Of a stretch of DNA of 64,000 nt, positions 12,732-25,498 are shown in pieces. The position numbers and the translations under genes are program-made. The stretch is from Metallyticus violacea. Its lineage: Eukaryota > Arthropoda > Insecta > Mantodea > Metallyticidae. The notes below the pieces were generated by a model, which saw only the letters and a list, made by a program, of their open reading frames with translations, was not told the origin of the DNA and searched no databases. The stretch is taken from NCBI GenBank assembly GCA_030762175.1, contig CM060846.1, forward strand, positions 306,996,512 to 307,060,511, read 5' to 3'. Every line of letters starts with the position of its first letter. The stretch's first letter is position 1.

Positions 12732-13549
12732 CCATTGTTTCTTATACGAAATCTCGTTGACTGTTACAACAATTCCAGTAAAATTCAAGCGTTGTGGACT
12801 GCGGGCTCGTTTACCCATTTCATCGACATTTCAGACCTTTGTTTTGAGGGACGTTAAAATGTTAACCAAAATGGGAAGGAAAAAAAAAAAAATGTATACT
12901 TCTTGTAACGACCTGAAATTCTTCTAAAACGTGTTTTTATGACTATTCTTTTAAGTGTAAGTTGTATTTGCTTATTTTACAAATTGGTTTCATAAAATTA
13001 TATTTTGTTTAACATTTTTAATATCCAGATCTGTGCTCCATTTAGTAATATGGACACTGATGTTTATTTTTCGCTACCATGAGCACAAATATATGCAATT
13101 ATTAATTGATGGAAATAAAGTCCCTTACTTGCTCACTGACATAACAGCTCCCCCCATGTTCAGTGAGCTGAGACATAGACCTACAACCAAATGTAAAAGC
13201 GGAAAGAACAAGTTAGCGTCATTAGCACTGAATTGACTGCAGGAGGCGTTTCTCCCCAGTTTTCGTGCACTGGAAAAAATAAATACCAAGACGCCGATGT
13301 ATTCCAAGCTATTTGCGTATTTATCAATTCATTCATTTCACTTGTTTTGAAGACCCTGCGTAAGAAGTAATAACTTTAGCTCTAAACATATGTTTTCTTT
13401 GCAGTTCGACCATCTAAGTTCTATAACTGAAAAATTTATATTCATGTCTTCATCACCATCATCACCACCTTCTTCTTCTACTTCTTCTCGTTTGGACTAC
13501 AGACCGGAAAGAGCCCTGCCTCCGTCCTACGACTTCAAAGATAGATTGA
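12732..13549. other. Unassigned DNA
   Basis: Contains a short compound repeat (tcatcaccatcatcaccacc, then ttcttcttctacttcttctc) at 13447-13490, next to a SINE. No gene recognised. Confidence 0.5.
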
Positions 13550-13955
13550 TTTGGTTTATTTACGGACGCTCTTTAACATCTCAGTTCATCAGCGTTCCAT
13601 TCAATTCTGGGCGTAAAATGACCGATAAATTTTGCTCAAAGGCCTCTGTTTTCAGACTTGAGGTTCTTTTACATGCCACAAATCTACGACATGGGACCCA
13701 CGGCTTTACTTCCGTTCCGAAGGAAGAGGGCAGTATTGCAGGGGACATGTGATCAGCATGCCGGTCGCTTATCACGCGGCTTTCGTAATCGAAGAGCGCC
13801 ACCTCTCCATAGGCAGCTTCCCAATTGTCCTCACGAGACTGGGTGGACCCCGTTTCAGACTGTTTAACTTAGAAAAATCCTAAGTAGGTATCGGGAATCT
13901 AACCTGGCTCTCCCGGCTAGCTGAAAACGTCGCTAACCACTAGACCAAGGAAGTG
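13550..13955 (-). repeat. tRNA-derived SINE, family 2, copy 2 (long form)
   Basis: The head on the minus strand is cttggtctagtggttagcg with box B-like aggttagattcccg. The 3' half, with ggcatgtaaaagaacctcaa, agcaaaatttatcggtca and gaactgagatgttaaagagc, matches the copy at 14.65-14.93 kb closely. About 130 bp between head and tail (around 13740-13870) are absent from that copy. The 120-codon plus-strand ORF here is antisense repeat sequence. Confidence 0.8.
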
Positions 13956-13964
13956 ATCTTATAT

Positions 13965-14480
13965 TCATGTAAGTGTAGATCCATTTTCATGTAATAATCG
14001 CTCGTCGTAAATGAAATGTAGATATTGTATGTACTTTTCATTTTCATTTAGCATGGCCGCCCGAAAGACGTTTGTAAGCATGTCCTCAGAAATCGCTGCA
14101 TCTGCTTCTCGAATACGATTCTTCATAACTCTCAGATTTTGATTTTGTACACTCATGATTGGGTAAACCCGCAAACAAAAAAGTCTTAGCCTATTAATTC
14201 CGGTGAACGTAATGACAATATTGGAGGTGAATCTCTGCATATCCATTTATTGGAAAATCGTTCTCTCACTCAACACAAAATGAGGGAGAGTTCCATCTGT
14301 TTCAAAGGAAACGGTGTCCACAATGCCATCGGAAAATTTTGAATAAATTCCTTTTGTACCTCTGCGTGTCACACCGCGCAATCCAGCACTGACAAAAACA
14401 ACCCCTTTCTCTATAAAGAGCATTTTGCAGTGATAGTCTGAAATAAAAATATAAAAATAAAAACAACTGGTTTCAGGCAT
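13965..14480 (-). pseudogene. C-terminal half of a decayed Tc1/mariner transposase (copy g)
   Basis: On the minus strand, 14330-14247 gives ETDGTLPHFVLSERTIFQ, matching the QDGAPPHF block with the second catalytic Asp. 14246-13965 continues with RVYPIMSVQNQNLRVMKNRI and READAAISEDMLTNVFRA, the usual C-terminus of this transposase type (NL..LK.RIREA...I..DML.NV.R). The N-terminal half is not visible. The fragment sits between two copies of one SINE family in opposite orientation. Confidence 0.7.
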
Positions 14481-14653
14481 TTATAACTCGATACTATAAA
14501 ATGGATGGCGGCAGTGTTGAAATGACATAAAAAGTATACGTGTACATACCATAACTACGTGTCACATAACTTTTATTTACGACAAACCATTATTTCATGG
14601 AAATGGATGAAAATGTTATGTCAATTTTACATTTATCACCAGTTTAACTTGTC

Positions 14654-14932
14654 GATCCTGGTGGGCTAGTGATAACCATATTTGTCTCGTAGACCCAAAA
14701 TAGCGGGTTCAATCCCGGTTAAGGTCGATGGTAAAAATCCTAAGAATAGATTCCTTCGGAAGGGAAGTAAGCCGTCGGTCCCGTGTACTAGATTTGCGGC
14801 ACGTAAAAGAACCTCAAGTCTGAAGGAACAGGTATGAGAGCAAAATTTATCGGTCGTTTCACGCCCTGAATAGAACGGGATGCTCATGACCTGAGATGTT
14901 AAAACCATCCGCAAATAAAATGAACAACCAAC
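14654..14932 (+). repeat. tRNA-derived SINE, family 2, copy 3
   Basis: The head gatcctggtgggctagtgat with box B gcgggttcaatcccgg is clearly tRNA-like. The tail has ggcacgtaaaagaacctcaa and cctgagatgttaaaaccatc. It lies in opposite orientation to the 13.55-13.96 kb copy, with a mariner fragment between them. Confidence 0.85.
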
Positions 14933-17439
14933 CGGTTAAACTTTATTTGCAGTTGATTTTATTATGGTATTTATTTGTAGCTACTGATTTCGTTCAAGGA
15001 CGCATCATTTCCTTGAATGTTAATAACCGCTTTTGTGGATTCCATGTCTAACATAAAATATCGAACGACATTTTTTGATTTTTTTAGCATAAACATTTCA
15101 CCAAATTATAGTATGGAGAATAATACAGTACTATGACGTTCATATGTAGAACCGTTTCTTTTAAAACACTATTTCGGTTGCATTCCTAATTCTATATTTG
15201 CAGGCTATCACGTTTAGAAAACATCCTACATAAATGTTTAGTTTTATTCAGCTGCTACAGACAGGTACTAATGCTCCCGAAAATTGCCCTCCTGTACGAT
15301 GCAGCACTAAATAACTTCTTGAAACCAACTTAGAGGAGCAATAAAATGCAGTACGAACTTCTGTAGGCATACAATTTAAGAAATGATTTGAATCTATCCG
15401 ATCAACTGAATTATCTTACGGTCCAATGCAAGTTCCGAGAAAAGTAACAAATAAAATAAAATGTGGTGAATATTACATAAAATAAGTACCGATAAAATTT
15501 CACAAACTAAATAAAAATTCATAAACACTGTCACCATACCAGCTATATTCACTTCACACGCAAAGGACTGAACTGTAGATATGTACAAATAAGACCGATG
15601 GCTGAATTTATAGCTTGTAGGTTAAGCTGGTACAAAATGCTGGGGATAAACATAAGGGATATAGTTAATTTTAGCTGCTACAGTACGTAGAAAAAAGAGT
15701 ATTCACCAATTCTATTTAAATAAAAATAAAATGCGTTTATGATTAATTTTCCACAACGGTCAAATCTCGTATAAAATTGAAAATCATGGCTATTGCTTCT
15801 TGCAGTTGAAAGCAGAGTTCTAAGTAGCTTTTGTACAATGGATCAGGGAAAATTAAATACGCAATCGCCATTGCTAGTTTCACTGCCATTTGGCGAGTTA
15901 TTTTCCGTTTTTCAATTCCAATTGAGTGTCAGTACGTCACTGCTAACAGATGAATTTGGCCTTATGCCTAAATCATTCTTAGAGTGAAGAAGGCGAAGCT
16001 TTTTTCCCCGAAAAAAATCATGGGGGCCGAAGTACACATGAAATTAACCGACTGACCTGAATAATTAACTTTATTACAGCAAGGTTTTCTTTGCAGTATA
16101 TTTTCAAATGCTAAGGGAATGATTACAAATCTCTCAGTAGAAAATATACGGAAAACAAAGAAAGGAACAAATAAAATACAGGAAGCAGAAACAAGAAAAC
16201 GAAATGTTATTCTATATATTACTATTAAAGGCTTCTCAGAAATATTCCTTTTACAGTATCAATTGTGAAGTATTGAAATATATTAGGTATAATGTAAATA
16301 ATACATTTGAACGTTATTTCCATGCTCTTTCCTTATTAATGTTTATGAAAATAAGTTAATTACTTTTAGTACAACATCAAGGGAAAAACGTGCACTGTTA
16401 TAAGCGCTATTATTAGCAATTTTTAAAAGAAGCGCAATAATTTATTAAATACTTATACAAATAATTATAATCTTCTGTGATGTCGATTTTTATAATGAAA
16501 TTCAAAATAAAAAAAAAATCTTACGGTCTCTTTAGTATTGTTGATTAAATGATGGAGGAAACTTCCAATTTCTTCTGTGGCCATTTCTCAATATTATTTG
16601 CTACACGTATACATATTCATTCTCAGGTCTTTTCCTTAATTTATTTAAGAATTTCCAGCGAAAACAATTTTGCATGTAAGAAATAAAGAGTTTTTCTGCG
16701 TTATCTTCTATAATACCAACTTTATTGTCATTAATATTACACTTAATATGTTTTCGGTTGAGAACCTTGCATTATGCATCATTCTAATTGAGTTACGTGT
16801 TTCGAGATTGACAATAAGAACTCCTGACGACTCTGAATAAATTGCAATCTTAGGATATAAGTTTTTTTAAGTCCCATAATTTCGAGCTCTTAGTACATAA
16901 TAGCACAATAGACATGAGGTTACAGTCATGCAACTTTAGAGTTGGCGTGATAATCCTTGAGTTTACGTACTTAAGAATTTTATTAGCGCGTGATATACTT
17001 TTTTTTTTTTTTTTTAATTTTGTCATAAATGTCTAAAGAAAAGTTGTCACATAACTGAAAAGCGATTCAAAACACCCAATATTTTCTTTTCCAAAAAGAA
17101 TTAAATTGAACCCAAAGAAGAGCCTTTTAGTTGTAAGTGCAACTTAAAAGCTAAGCATAAAAAATATGAATTAATGTTTTGTGTATGCCATTTATTTGTG
17201 TTTTAAAAATCACACAAATTCACTTTAAAATAAGAAGGAATCCCAAGGATTATCACTTAGTTGCTGACGCGATGTTTTCCTTCATTTACGAGCAAAATCA
17301 CTTGAAGCATAGCTACTTTATACGATCGATACTCCCGATAAAATAATAACACGGAGCATTAAAAACGCAATGGTGTATACATCCTTGCACGAAGATTCCC
17401 GATGTATACCGAACTTTGCACTCGCTCCCTTTCCGCACA
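14933..17439. other. AT-rich unassigned DNA
   Basis: Only a T run at 16999-17015 and chance ORFs of about 64 codons. No gene, exon or transposon recognised. Confidence 0.5.
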
Positions 17440-18350
17440 AACATTACCAACAACTAATGGGTGATTTTTCCTTCGCGGGACCGCTCCACGAGTAACGGCC
17501 GATCGGTCGGTTCGAGCTGGTACAGTGTGAACGTAAGTAAGAAAACCCGCAGCTATGATTGTCGCAAACACTCAAAAGGTACATTTGCTCGCCATTTTCA
17601 AGCAAGAAGACGTTGATACAGCCTCCCTTTATTTTCCATACATTTCTGGAATCGGCTTATGTAACTTACCCTGTGCAGTTCCCTCTGAGAAATGGGAAAA
17701 ATTTCTTTACGAACTGTCATTTTTCAGTTCATAGTTCATTTAATGTGTATGGATTTAAAACCAAAGACCACAGGTGGTTAAATCGGGGGACCGGGGGGGG
17801 GGGGGGGAAGCTTGTTGTTAGTGATAACTCTATCGTCGAATATTTATAGCGTGCAAGAAGATACCGGCTGTACGTGTTGTTGCAGAATCCTGTAAGAAAT
17901 TTGGGAACATACGTTCTCTCACTGTTAATTCAAGGAAAAATGGTTGCAAAATATTCAACACATACCTAACACTATTAATTTAAAAAAAAGTCCTGTTTTT
18001 CTCTAGCTGCTAGTGATCATTCAGTTGTTCCTTATGAAACAGGTTACGTGTTTCAATTTTTTAGTTTTTTTAATTAACATACCCACTTATATGGAACCAG
18101 GACTCGATCTTAAAGAATGTTAGATTAGAGTGAACTCCGTCATGCCACACTATTCAAAATCCATTCACAAAATCTATTTCCACATGCAGGGTCACCCGGT
18201 TTAAGTTCTTGCATTAGAATACTTTTATATGGTTTAACTTTTTAAATAGCAGCTTTGTAGCCGTTCGAACAAAGGAATAGGAAATTCCCGTTTGCTGAGT
18301 AACACCTCGAAATTATTTTTAAGAGGAACGATCCAGAGCCTGTGAGTACT
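17440..18350 (-). mobile_element. Second copy of the long-TIR mariner-like family (copy i)
   Basis: Reverse-complement alignment by eye to the 11.4-12.7 kb copy works in several blocks: the terminal repeat at 17445-17525 (ccttcgcgggaccgctccac), the 3' region at 17540-17680, a middle block near 17890-18010, and the 5' coding region at 18251-18310 (gccgttcgaacaaaggaata). The minus strand at 18240-18090 reads MQELKPGDPACGNRFCEWIL and then FFKIESWFHI, around the first catalytic site, where the expected Asp is Ile. The other terminal repeat was not found, so the element is truncated near 18.35 kb. Confidence 0.75.
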
Positions 18351-18363
18351 GTACTTTTTTAAA

Positions 18364-18630
18364 TGTGTTTAGCGCCCATTTTTACTACTGAGGCACCACG
18401 GGCGGTGGGCACTGACGATACATAAGATGAAATGATATATTCGGAAAGGATGTTTTAAAGGAAGGAAATGTTCCACGTCTAAGTTTTGGGAACCTCCCCG
18501 GCATTTGCCATTTATGAGGATTGAGGAATATCTGGGAAAAACTCAGTGAAGGAGGACGGTTCTGGCGGGATTCGAACCCGGCCTCCAGTTCACGAGTCCG
18601 CGTTTTAACGACCTCGGCCACCCATGACGA
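18364..18630 (-). repeat. tRNA-derived SINE, family 1, copy 2
   Basis: The order is that of the copy at 5.8 kb: a head with tggccgaggtcgttaaaacg and ggttcgaatcccgcc, and a body with ggggaggttccc. It follows the truncated mariner at 17.4-18.35 kb almost directly. A 102-codon minus-strand ORF over it is a repeat artefact. Confidence 0.85.
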
Positions 18631-20884
18631 TAAGCACTGTACCCGACTGAATACGCTTGTTATCAAGAATACTTCCCGTTTAACGAAATTCATTTATCAA
18701 TGTGTGAATTAAACTTCAACTTGGAAGTTGAATATCATGGCATCTCTCTTGAAACAATCTGCGTACATCACGAGCCGATTCTGTACGCACGTACGAGGAA
18801 CAGAATACTTGAACTGGGCTATATATACATGTACTTATTACGCCCGCTAATAATACAACTCACAAGAACATATCCATACTCAGCTACAGTTAAACTCTAA
18901 CTTACCTCACTTCTGGCTCCAAGGCCGGCTTTTAAGTGTGGGAACGAGATGAAAACTGCAGCGGACCTGGTTACAGCTGGTCCTGATCATATTTTGTTTG
19001 AAGTAAGTATTAGAAGTGTTTCTAATTCCACTGTTTTCTAGAAAGAACCAAACATTTTTAAGTGGTTCCCGTATGCTGCAGGACTTTGTTTCAAAATAAG
19101 ATGTATATTGCACTAAATAACAGAATTTAATTAGTAAACATTTTAACTAATAGGTTTAGGTCTTTAGATTTGAATAGCATGCTGCTCCTCAATTTGTTGG
19201 GGAGTTTCTGTGTTCAAGTCAAATGCTAAGAGGAATGTGTTTAATGTTAAGAGCTACATTAGGATAGCAATACAAGCTCCAATTTCACCGTTAACATTTC
19301 TGGCACTTATTATATATACAATTCAATCATGTCCTAATTAGTCGACGTACTAGAGATGTTCTTTCGTCCACTACTGGTAACATTCAGAGTCTCGTTATTA
19401 ATGGAACCTCTAGCTGTACGAAGTTGTTCTTCTTGTTCAGGTTTGCTAAGTAACAAAAATCTGTCAGGTAATCTTTGCTGCATGCACTGTGCTGTTGAAA
19501 GGCATCGTGCTTATGCCATATGAAGCAGGCAAGACAGAAAATTCTAGTACTTTTACAATAGGATGCATTTGCCTTCGCTTGGGGTAGACTATATTCTATT
19601 TTGATCTAAATAAAACAATATCCATGTTCTGCAAATTTTACTTGATACTTTGTATTGTTCCAACTTTTAAAAATGTATGTCGCAAATAAAATAAAACAGT
19701 TCCTTCCGAAGGTTAAAAAAGTGATAAAGTGCACTTCCTGACCTTGGTTTTTTTTTTTCTGGACACTTAGGTGAATGCTAGGATGAATATTTTCTATCCG
19801 CAAATTTTCTATTCTCTCTTTTCGTATTATTCTATTTCATAGTTGTAGTTCTAGATTGAGGATTTGAAAGATCCAGGCGAGATGAATCAGTGGTGTGAGG
19901 CGTGGCGGTGGATTTACAGTTGGAGAGCAGATCTGCCGGGATCTGCTTGGGCGCCCCCTCGGAATGTCTCACCGCCGTAGCTCTCGCAGACCTGGGCTTA
20001 TAAGGAAATTTAGGAATTCTCCCTAAGTCCGTGTGTCACCATCTCCAGGTGTGTTTCTTCCCTTCCTTCCGGAGGTGCTCATTTGGAGTGGGGGAGTACA
20101 GGTGCAAAAGATGCCTTGGGGTAAGCCGTGCTCAATTGCTGCTTTTTTACATTCCTGCGTGGTTCTTTTCTCCAGAATGTATCACAAAATATACATTATA
20201 TGTAAAAACTCGTTGCTTTAAGGGCATAAATGAAGAAAAAAAAAGCATTCTTTATAGTTAACTAAACGTTTATCATTCGAGTTCCCAAAGTTTTAAAGAA
20301 TTTTATATTTGACTGCAATACACATAAACTACACATGCACAGGACTAATTTACAATTAGTTTTATGTTTTTTCATGCACATATAATTAAAAAGGCCCTTC
20401 TTTAGAGATACTTTTTATTCCTCACGATTTTTATTTCAGTCACACTATTTAATAGACCAAGAAAATAAAAACAACGTATCTGATTGTGCTCAAAATACAC
20501 CCTTTAATTACTTTTGTAAATAACGATGAAGTATTACTAGTAAAATAGTGTATTAGTGCGCATGGTTTGATAACAATGCACATTCATTCGAATTACATGG
20601 AGGTACTCAATTCCTTTACCAAAGTGGTATGATTATAGCTGAACCCCCATTAGAAGACTGTCTCAAGAGGATATTGGTCCTAATTTGGGAGCTTCTATTG
20701 AGAAGACCGGCATTAAAATTGGGTTTATCGCTGGTTATATATGAATTCTTTTGCTAGTAACATGTGGGTGTTATCATTTATAGACATTGTGTGTTTGGAA
20801 AATACCTCGAACTTTTCGATGTGATAAAACAAACCAAGAGTATGTTTGAGTAAGCTATTTCTTAGGCAATTCTTACACCAACAC
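18631..20884. other. Unassigned DNA with a GC-richer repeat-like block
   Basis: 19860-20130 (gatctgccgggatctgcttg, then cgccccctcggaatgtctca) is GC-rich against an AT-rich background and contains a short internal direct repeat of gatctgc. It looks like an old repeat of unknown type. No coding features. Confidence 0.4.
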
Positions 20885-21115
20885 GGTTGGGGATACGCGA
20901 GCGGGAGTTTTGCTGCTCGATTAGTACCAGGACCATGTCTCCCAGGTTTTCTTCAGTCCTCATGAATGGCAAATGCCCTGAGGTACTTAAACCTAGGCCT
21001 GGAATGCTTCCTTCCTTAAAAAAAAATCCTTTCCTAATTTATCAATTCATTTCATATATCATTAGTGTCCACTGCCTGCGGTGCCTCAGTAGTAAAAACG
21101 AACGATGATAAAACA
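20885..21115 (+). repeat. tRNA-derived SINE, family 1, copy 3 (damaged head)
   Basis: This copy is in opposite orientation to the other four. Box A is mostly missing; the sequence starts near ggggatacgcgagcgggag, then ctcgattagtaccaggacc stands for box B. The body (gaatggcaaatgcc, ggcctggaatgcttccttcc, ggtgcctcagtagtaaaaac) is well kept. Confidence 0.8.
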
Positions 21116-22399
21116 CTGTTCTAATACCAGAAGACTCGTGCGACCTGCAAAAACACTAGCTCAATAAGCGTGCAGCCAAATGGATGGCACTTATTTTTCC
21201 CCTTATTTTACTTTATGCTCATCTGAAGTAAACGAACGACATGGAAGAGGAAGGGAATTCTTCTGTGGTTGCCGATGAAGGCTGACAAAGTCTTGTCCTA
21301 TTACATCATTTCCGGAACAATCCTGTAATAAACGGTATCACGCACACCCTTCCTATTATGCCTTGTTTCTTCTCCTTGCCATTCCCTCGCAATTCCCCCA
21401 ACTCATCACCCCATCGTAGCACATACACTGTTTCTCTTGCTTTTCCCCTCTTGATGTAGCAAATAACTATAAGATGTTTTCGTTTCTTCGTAATGGTGAC
21501 ATATACCAACACTTCATTTCCTCAACAACGAAGCAGCTTTGCCATTTATTTCATAAAAACTAATAGCAATTCACCTTCCTGATATTACAACATACGCTTG
21601 CTGTTATTGCGATCTTGATAATAATACTGACATGTCTATAAAAATAACATTCACGTGTCGGGTTTCAAACCAAGAGGAAGCGTTCAGAATCCTTCACCCA
21701 TTTTCTAACTGCTCTCTCACAAATAACATTGAACAGTTTAATACAGACGATAATCATAGCAATCATACGCGCTACAAAATGTTACATTTTAATCACCTTT
21801 ATCTTTATTTATTCAATTTAATTTGAATAGGCATTCTACCTGATTACCCCGTAGTCGACTTTTAAAACTTTTATTTACACGGTACTTAAGTTAATAAAAG
21901 AGAACAAATTAAACCATTTTGCTATTCTAAGAAATTGATTATTTCTGTGCAATGAATTGTCATTATGAATAAAGCATTTCTTCAAAAGCAGTTGCCAATG
22001 TAGAGGATGCAGGTTTAACTCCTGCTTAGGTCGAGTTGCCTGGATCGAGTTTCTTTCGAAATAATACCGTGCCTTCATTACGCAACGCAATCTCAGTTTT
22101 CATACGGTAGTGGAAACCATTAAACTTCGTGGATTCGCGATTTTCGATAAGATTGGAGTTGCAGTTCCGCTGAAGCAGGCAATTGAACTTGAACGGCCCT
22201 GTTTATCACACTAACTATTTCAGATGCATTTCTCTAAGAACATGTTATCCGCTCCACTGTCTCTTTTTGTGCTGTGGAGTGTGCCGAGAGTGTGATATAC
22301 GATAGAACTATTTATTTATGATTGCTATGTGCAAAAGAAATTGTACAAATACTGTAGAAGAGCATTTCATGCTGATTTTCAGCATTAACATCTTCATCG
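21116..22399. other. Unassigned DNA
   Basis: Near 21980-22030, gcagttgccaatgtagagga and tgcaggtttaactcctgctt faintly resemble a tRNA T-arm region. No gene recognised. Confidence 0.4.
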
Positions 22400-22640
22400 G
22401 GAAGTGCAATTTTCAAATTGGCGAAAAATTTTATAGACAAAATGTTTTAACGAAGATGAAGAGCTGTCGATTAGAAACTTCTCGAAAGTCTTTCACACGA
22501 TTAGCACAGAAATTTGGTGTATCTGGCCACAGTGCGTATAAAGCTACTCAGCTGCTGCATCTTCATCCCTATAAACACATGGAGGTGCTGAAAAAAGATC
22601 CTAAGTGTCTCACAATCTTTCCAAAAGAATTCAGACATGT
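22400..22640 (+). pseudogene. N-terminal fragment of a mariner-type transposase (copy d)
   Basis: A 116-codon open frame at 22318-22668 contains VLTKMKSCRLETSRKSFTRL, AQKFGVSGHSAYKATQLLHL and HPYKHMEVLKK. This is the second helix-turn-helix of insect mariner-type transposases (usual form LE.SPRKSLRRLAQE.GVS..SA.RATKLLKL.PYK). No catalytic domain follows; the frame closes soon after. Only the DNA-binding part remains. Confidence 0.7.
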
Positions 22641-25437
22641 TTCACAGCGCAGGGCAAGAATCCAGTAGCTACTATGATGGTGAGTACTAATAAATAACGA
22701 AAGAAACATAAAACGGGCACTATGAGCTCTGATACCGCCACATGATTTTTCTCGGCAGTTGTCGAGGTTTTTACCCAGAAACTTCCGTCTGCAACCGATT
22801 GCGAAGCGGAATGCGGAACCTGTGGTTCCTTTATTATCAAAAGGTGATTGATAGTTAACTTCAGATGCTGACGGTATTCGGGTTTATTGTTGTGGTTACT
22901 ATTATTATTTTTGTTGTTATCATCATTATTTAAATCATTCCATTCATTGCCTGTGAGACCTTAGCAGTTGCCTTTGGACTTTAAATAATTTTACACTTTT
23001 TCTCAGGAATAATTAATCATTTATGATGAAATGGTGCATTGTGCACATACTTAACCAGAAAAAAAGCATAGTAAATTAATTTGGGGGGAGCGAGGAAAGG
23101 AAATATACCTAAATAAATCCGAATCTTCCTTAAATAGTTTTACTGCATACATGTTACTAACAATTTATAAATGATTATGTTGTATTGAACAAAATTTTAT
23201 TTTTTTCATACAAGTGCATGTAAACATGGGATGCTCTAACAAAATAGAGAGTCACAAAACATTCCAATTTCAATATCAGTAAATAACAAAATTGATAATT
23301 TCCAAATGTTTTAATTTATAGCCATTATATTAAGATGGGTCTAAATAAATTAATAACGAATACGAAATCCAGTGGCTCTAAAATTTCAAAGCATTTGCGT
23401 TCAGAATAAACTCCGAAAGAGCTCGCAATTGGACAAATTGTAGCATAAAAGGAACCAAATCTGGGTTAGTTAGTTCAAAAGGGGAAAATTTAGCACCAGT
23501 ACTCAGCGGTGAATTTTTTTTTTTTTTTTCATTCTGTGTGAATTCGTTAATTATTTTCTATTTGCAATTATATGAATCGAAATTGATCCCAAATATAAGC
23601 GTTTTCTTGTAAACTTTTATCAGACAAGACATTAATCGCTGAAAACTGTCACATTTTGCAATCTTCCGAATTTCTATTGCTAAAAATAAGAAACTAATAT
23701 TTAGCCAAGGGAAATTTAATAGAACTTCTTGAACTCAACTCCACAGACGAAAACTGAGTGCAGTTATCTGGTAACTGAAAAGTAGCCAACTCGAAGGACT
23801 CGATAGGCACTGCGGAGGAATGCACCCTGACACAAAAATATTTCATTCCATGGGAGAAACAAAAATTTGTGGTCGCCACGAAAAAGGCAACAGAAAAAAA
23901 GTAATCTCATTTTCTCGACGCTCCGTGACCGTTGTGTAAAATGCCGTTATCCCTGCGCTACCTGGGAGGAAAGTAAATTTATTAATCTATAGCGCAAAGG
24001 GATGGTTTACCTAACGCGACGTTTGTAGCTGTAATACACCATAACGGATAATGCTGATATAGAATAGAGGCAACGAATTCTAGCGACCCAAGTTTTATCA
24101 CAGAGGCGGTAAATGGGCATAAAGGTCGAGGGGATGGTGTTTGCTTATTCTGAATCACTCCCATTTGCAAAACGCGAATATTTTAAGGGATTTAATCCCC
24201 AACATGGTGCTAAAGATCACGCGGAAATGTTTGCGTAACGGAGGCTAAGTTTCTGAGCTTTCATTCTACGGAAATAACAAAAAGGAGTTTTAGCATCACC
24301 TGGAACCACAAGAAAAATATACAAAAATTGTTCAGCCATTATAAATGTTCGAGTTTGTGTTAATAAAGAGCATGGGATTACAGTGTTACTGTTGTACTTC
24401 TCTATTAGAACTAAAATTTTATAAGATTTGAAACGCTGCTAAGCTCTAAGAGGCCTTCAAAAATCTTTTATTTGATGTGTGCAAGGCACGGCTAATTTCT
24501 TGATAAGCACCATCAGTGAAGCCCCACTTACTATGTGCCTCTTTTTATCTTTGAAGATATCATAGTTTCTTAAGCTTCATATTGTTTATGACCATTCACT
24601 TAGATATATTTCTATAGTAACATTCCAATTGATTTATTTTTCAACTCAGAAGTAGTAACTCTGTCCTCAAGAGAGGCCTAATCCGTTTCTCCGGAAAAAA
24701 AAAAAAAAAAGTAAATCAAGCAACAAATGAGTGGAGTTTTATGAATTATAAACATATGCAGCCATATCCGAAACTTATTATGAGGCAAGATTTGAACAAG
24801 TTACAAGATTGATGTAGGAAATAAACTTCAGATTCTAACCAAAACAGGTCTATCCATGTCGTTCATTGTTCTCTGCTTCTTCGCTATTTTTCCTGCAGAT
24901 TTCATTTTTTTTTGTTACCTCCCTCTCTTTCGTTTTCCATAGTTTGGGTGCCTATGACTATGCGTCATTCGCCTTTTCTGTGTGCGAATAAGGGGGGGGG
25001 GAGGACTCAGACATTCTCATGGTCGAGAACCAAACGCAAACACTTCATTCCTGAGTCATGATGATATAACGCACTGTGGCATATGGCTTATACAGGATGT
25101 TAATGAAGTACATTGCAATAACTTCAGAAAATGTACAGGGGTTATAGACAAGTAATTTGGGATGGGGAATCAACGCTCACAAATAACTTAACAAGAGTTA
25201 TATAGCGATAAAGAAGTGAAATTAGACGCTAATAAGTCAGTATTAAGCAAAATGGAGTACAATTTTGCCTTAGAATAGCTTCAAACTACTTAGAGAGCTA
25301 GGATTCTCCATTTTTAATAGTCTTAATCAACATTTTCAAGATTTACTGGTATAAAGCTATTTAATCTCGTACGGCCCTGTGCAAAGGTTAACTGCCATAC
25401 CATTTATGCTGCTTAGTTTAAAGAGAGCTATTCAATT
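22641..25437. other. Unassigned DNA
   Basis: 23690-23970 on the minus strand starts with ggtagcgcagggataacggc, possibly a worn tRNA-like head, followed by a 61-codon open frame. A G run lies at 24992-25001. tacaggatgttaatgaagta at 25094 resembles a mariner-type terminus, but no inverted partner was found. Confidence 0.35.
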
Positions 25438-25498
25438 GATTATGTGATATAATGGATACGGTATAGACTGTGGTTTCGAAAATCATAGATTCGACTTT
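25438..25498 (+). pseudogene. Degenerate tRNA-Arg-like sequence
   Basis: gatataatggatacgg resembles the D-arm of eukaryotic tRNA-Arg (gcctaatggataagg). gactgtggtttcgaaaatca resembles its TCG anticodon arm, and tagattcgactt the T-arm. The acceptor and T stems do not pair, so this is a pseudogene or SINE head, not a working tRNA. Confidence 0.35.

Noticed and set aside
13390..13752. Plus-strand ORF of 120 codons
   Set aside because: Made of a trinucleotide repeat and the antisense of a SINE.
18385..18693. Minus-strand ORF of 102 codons with AEVVKTRTRE
   Set aside because: Translation of a tRNA-derived SINE; the same peptide appears over other copies at 5.9 and 26.1 kb.
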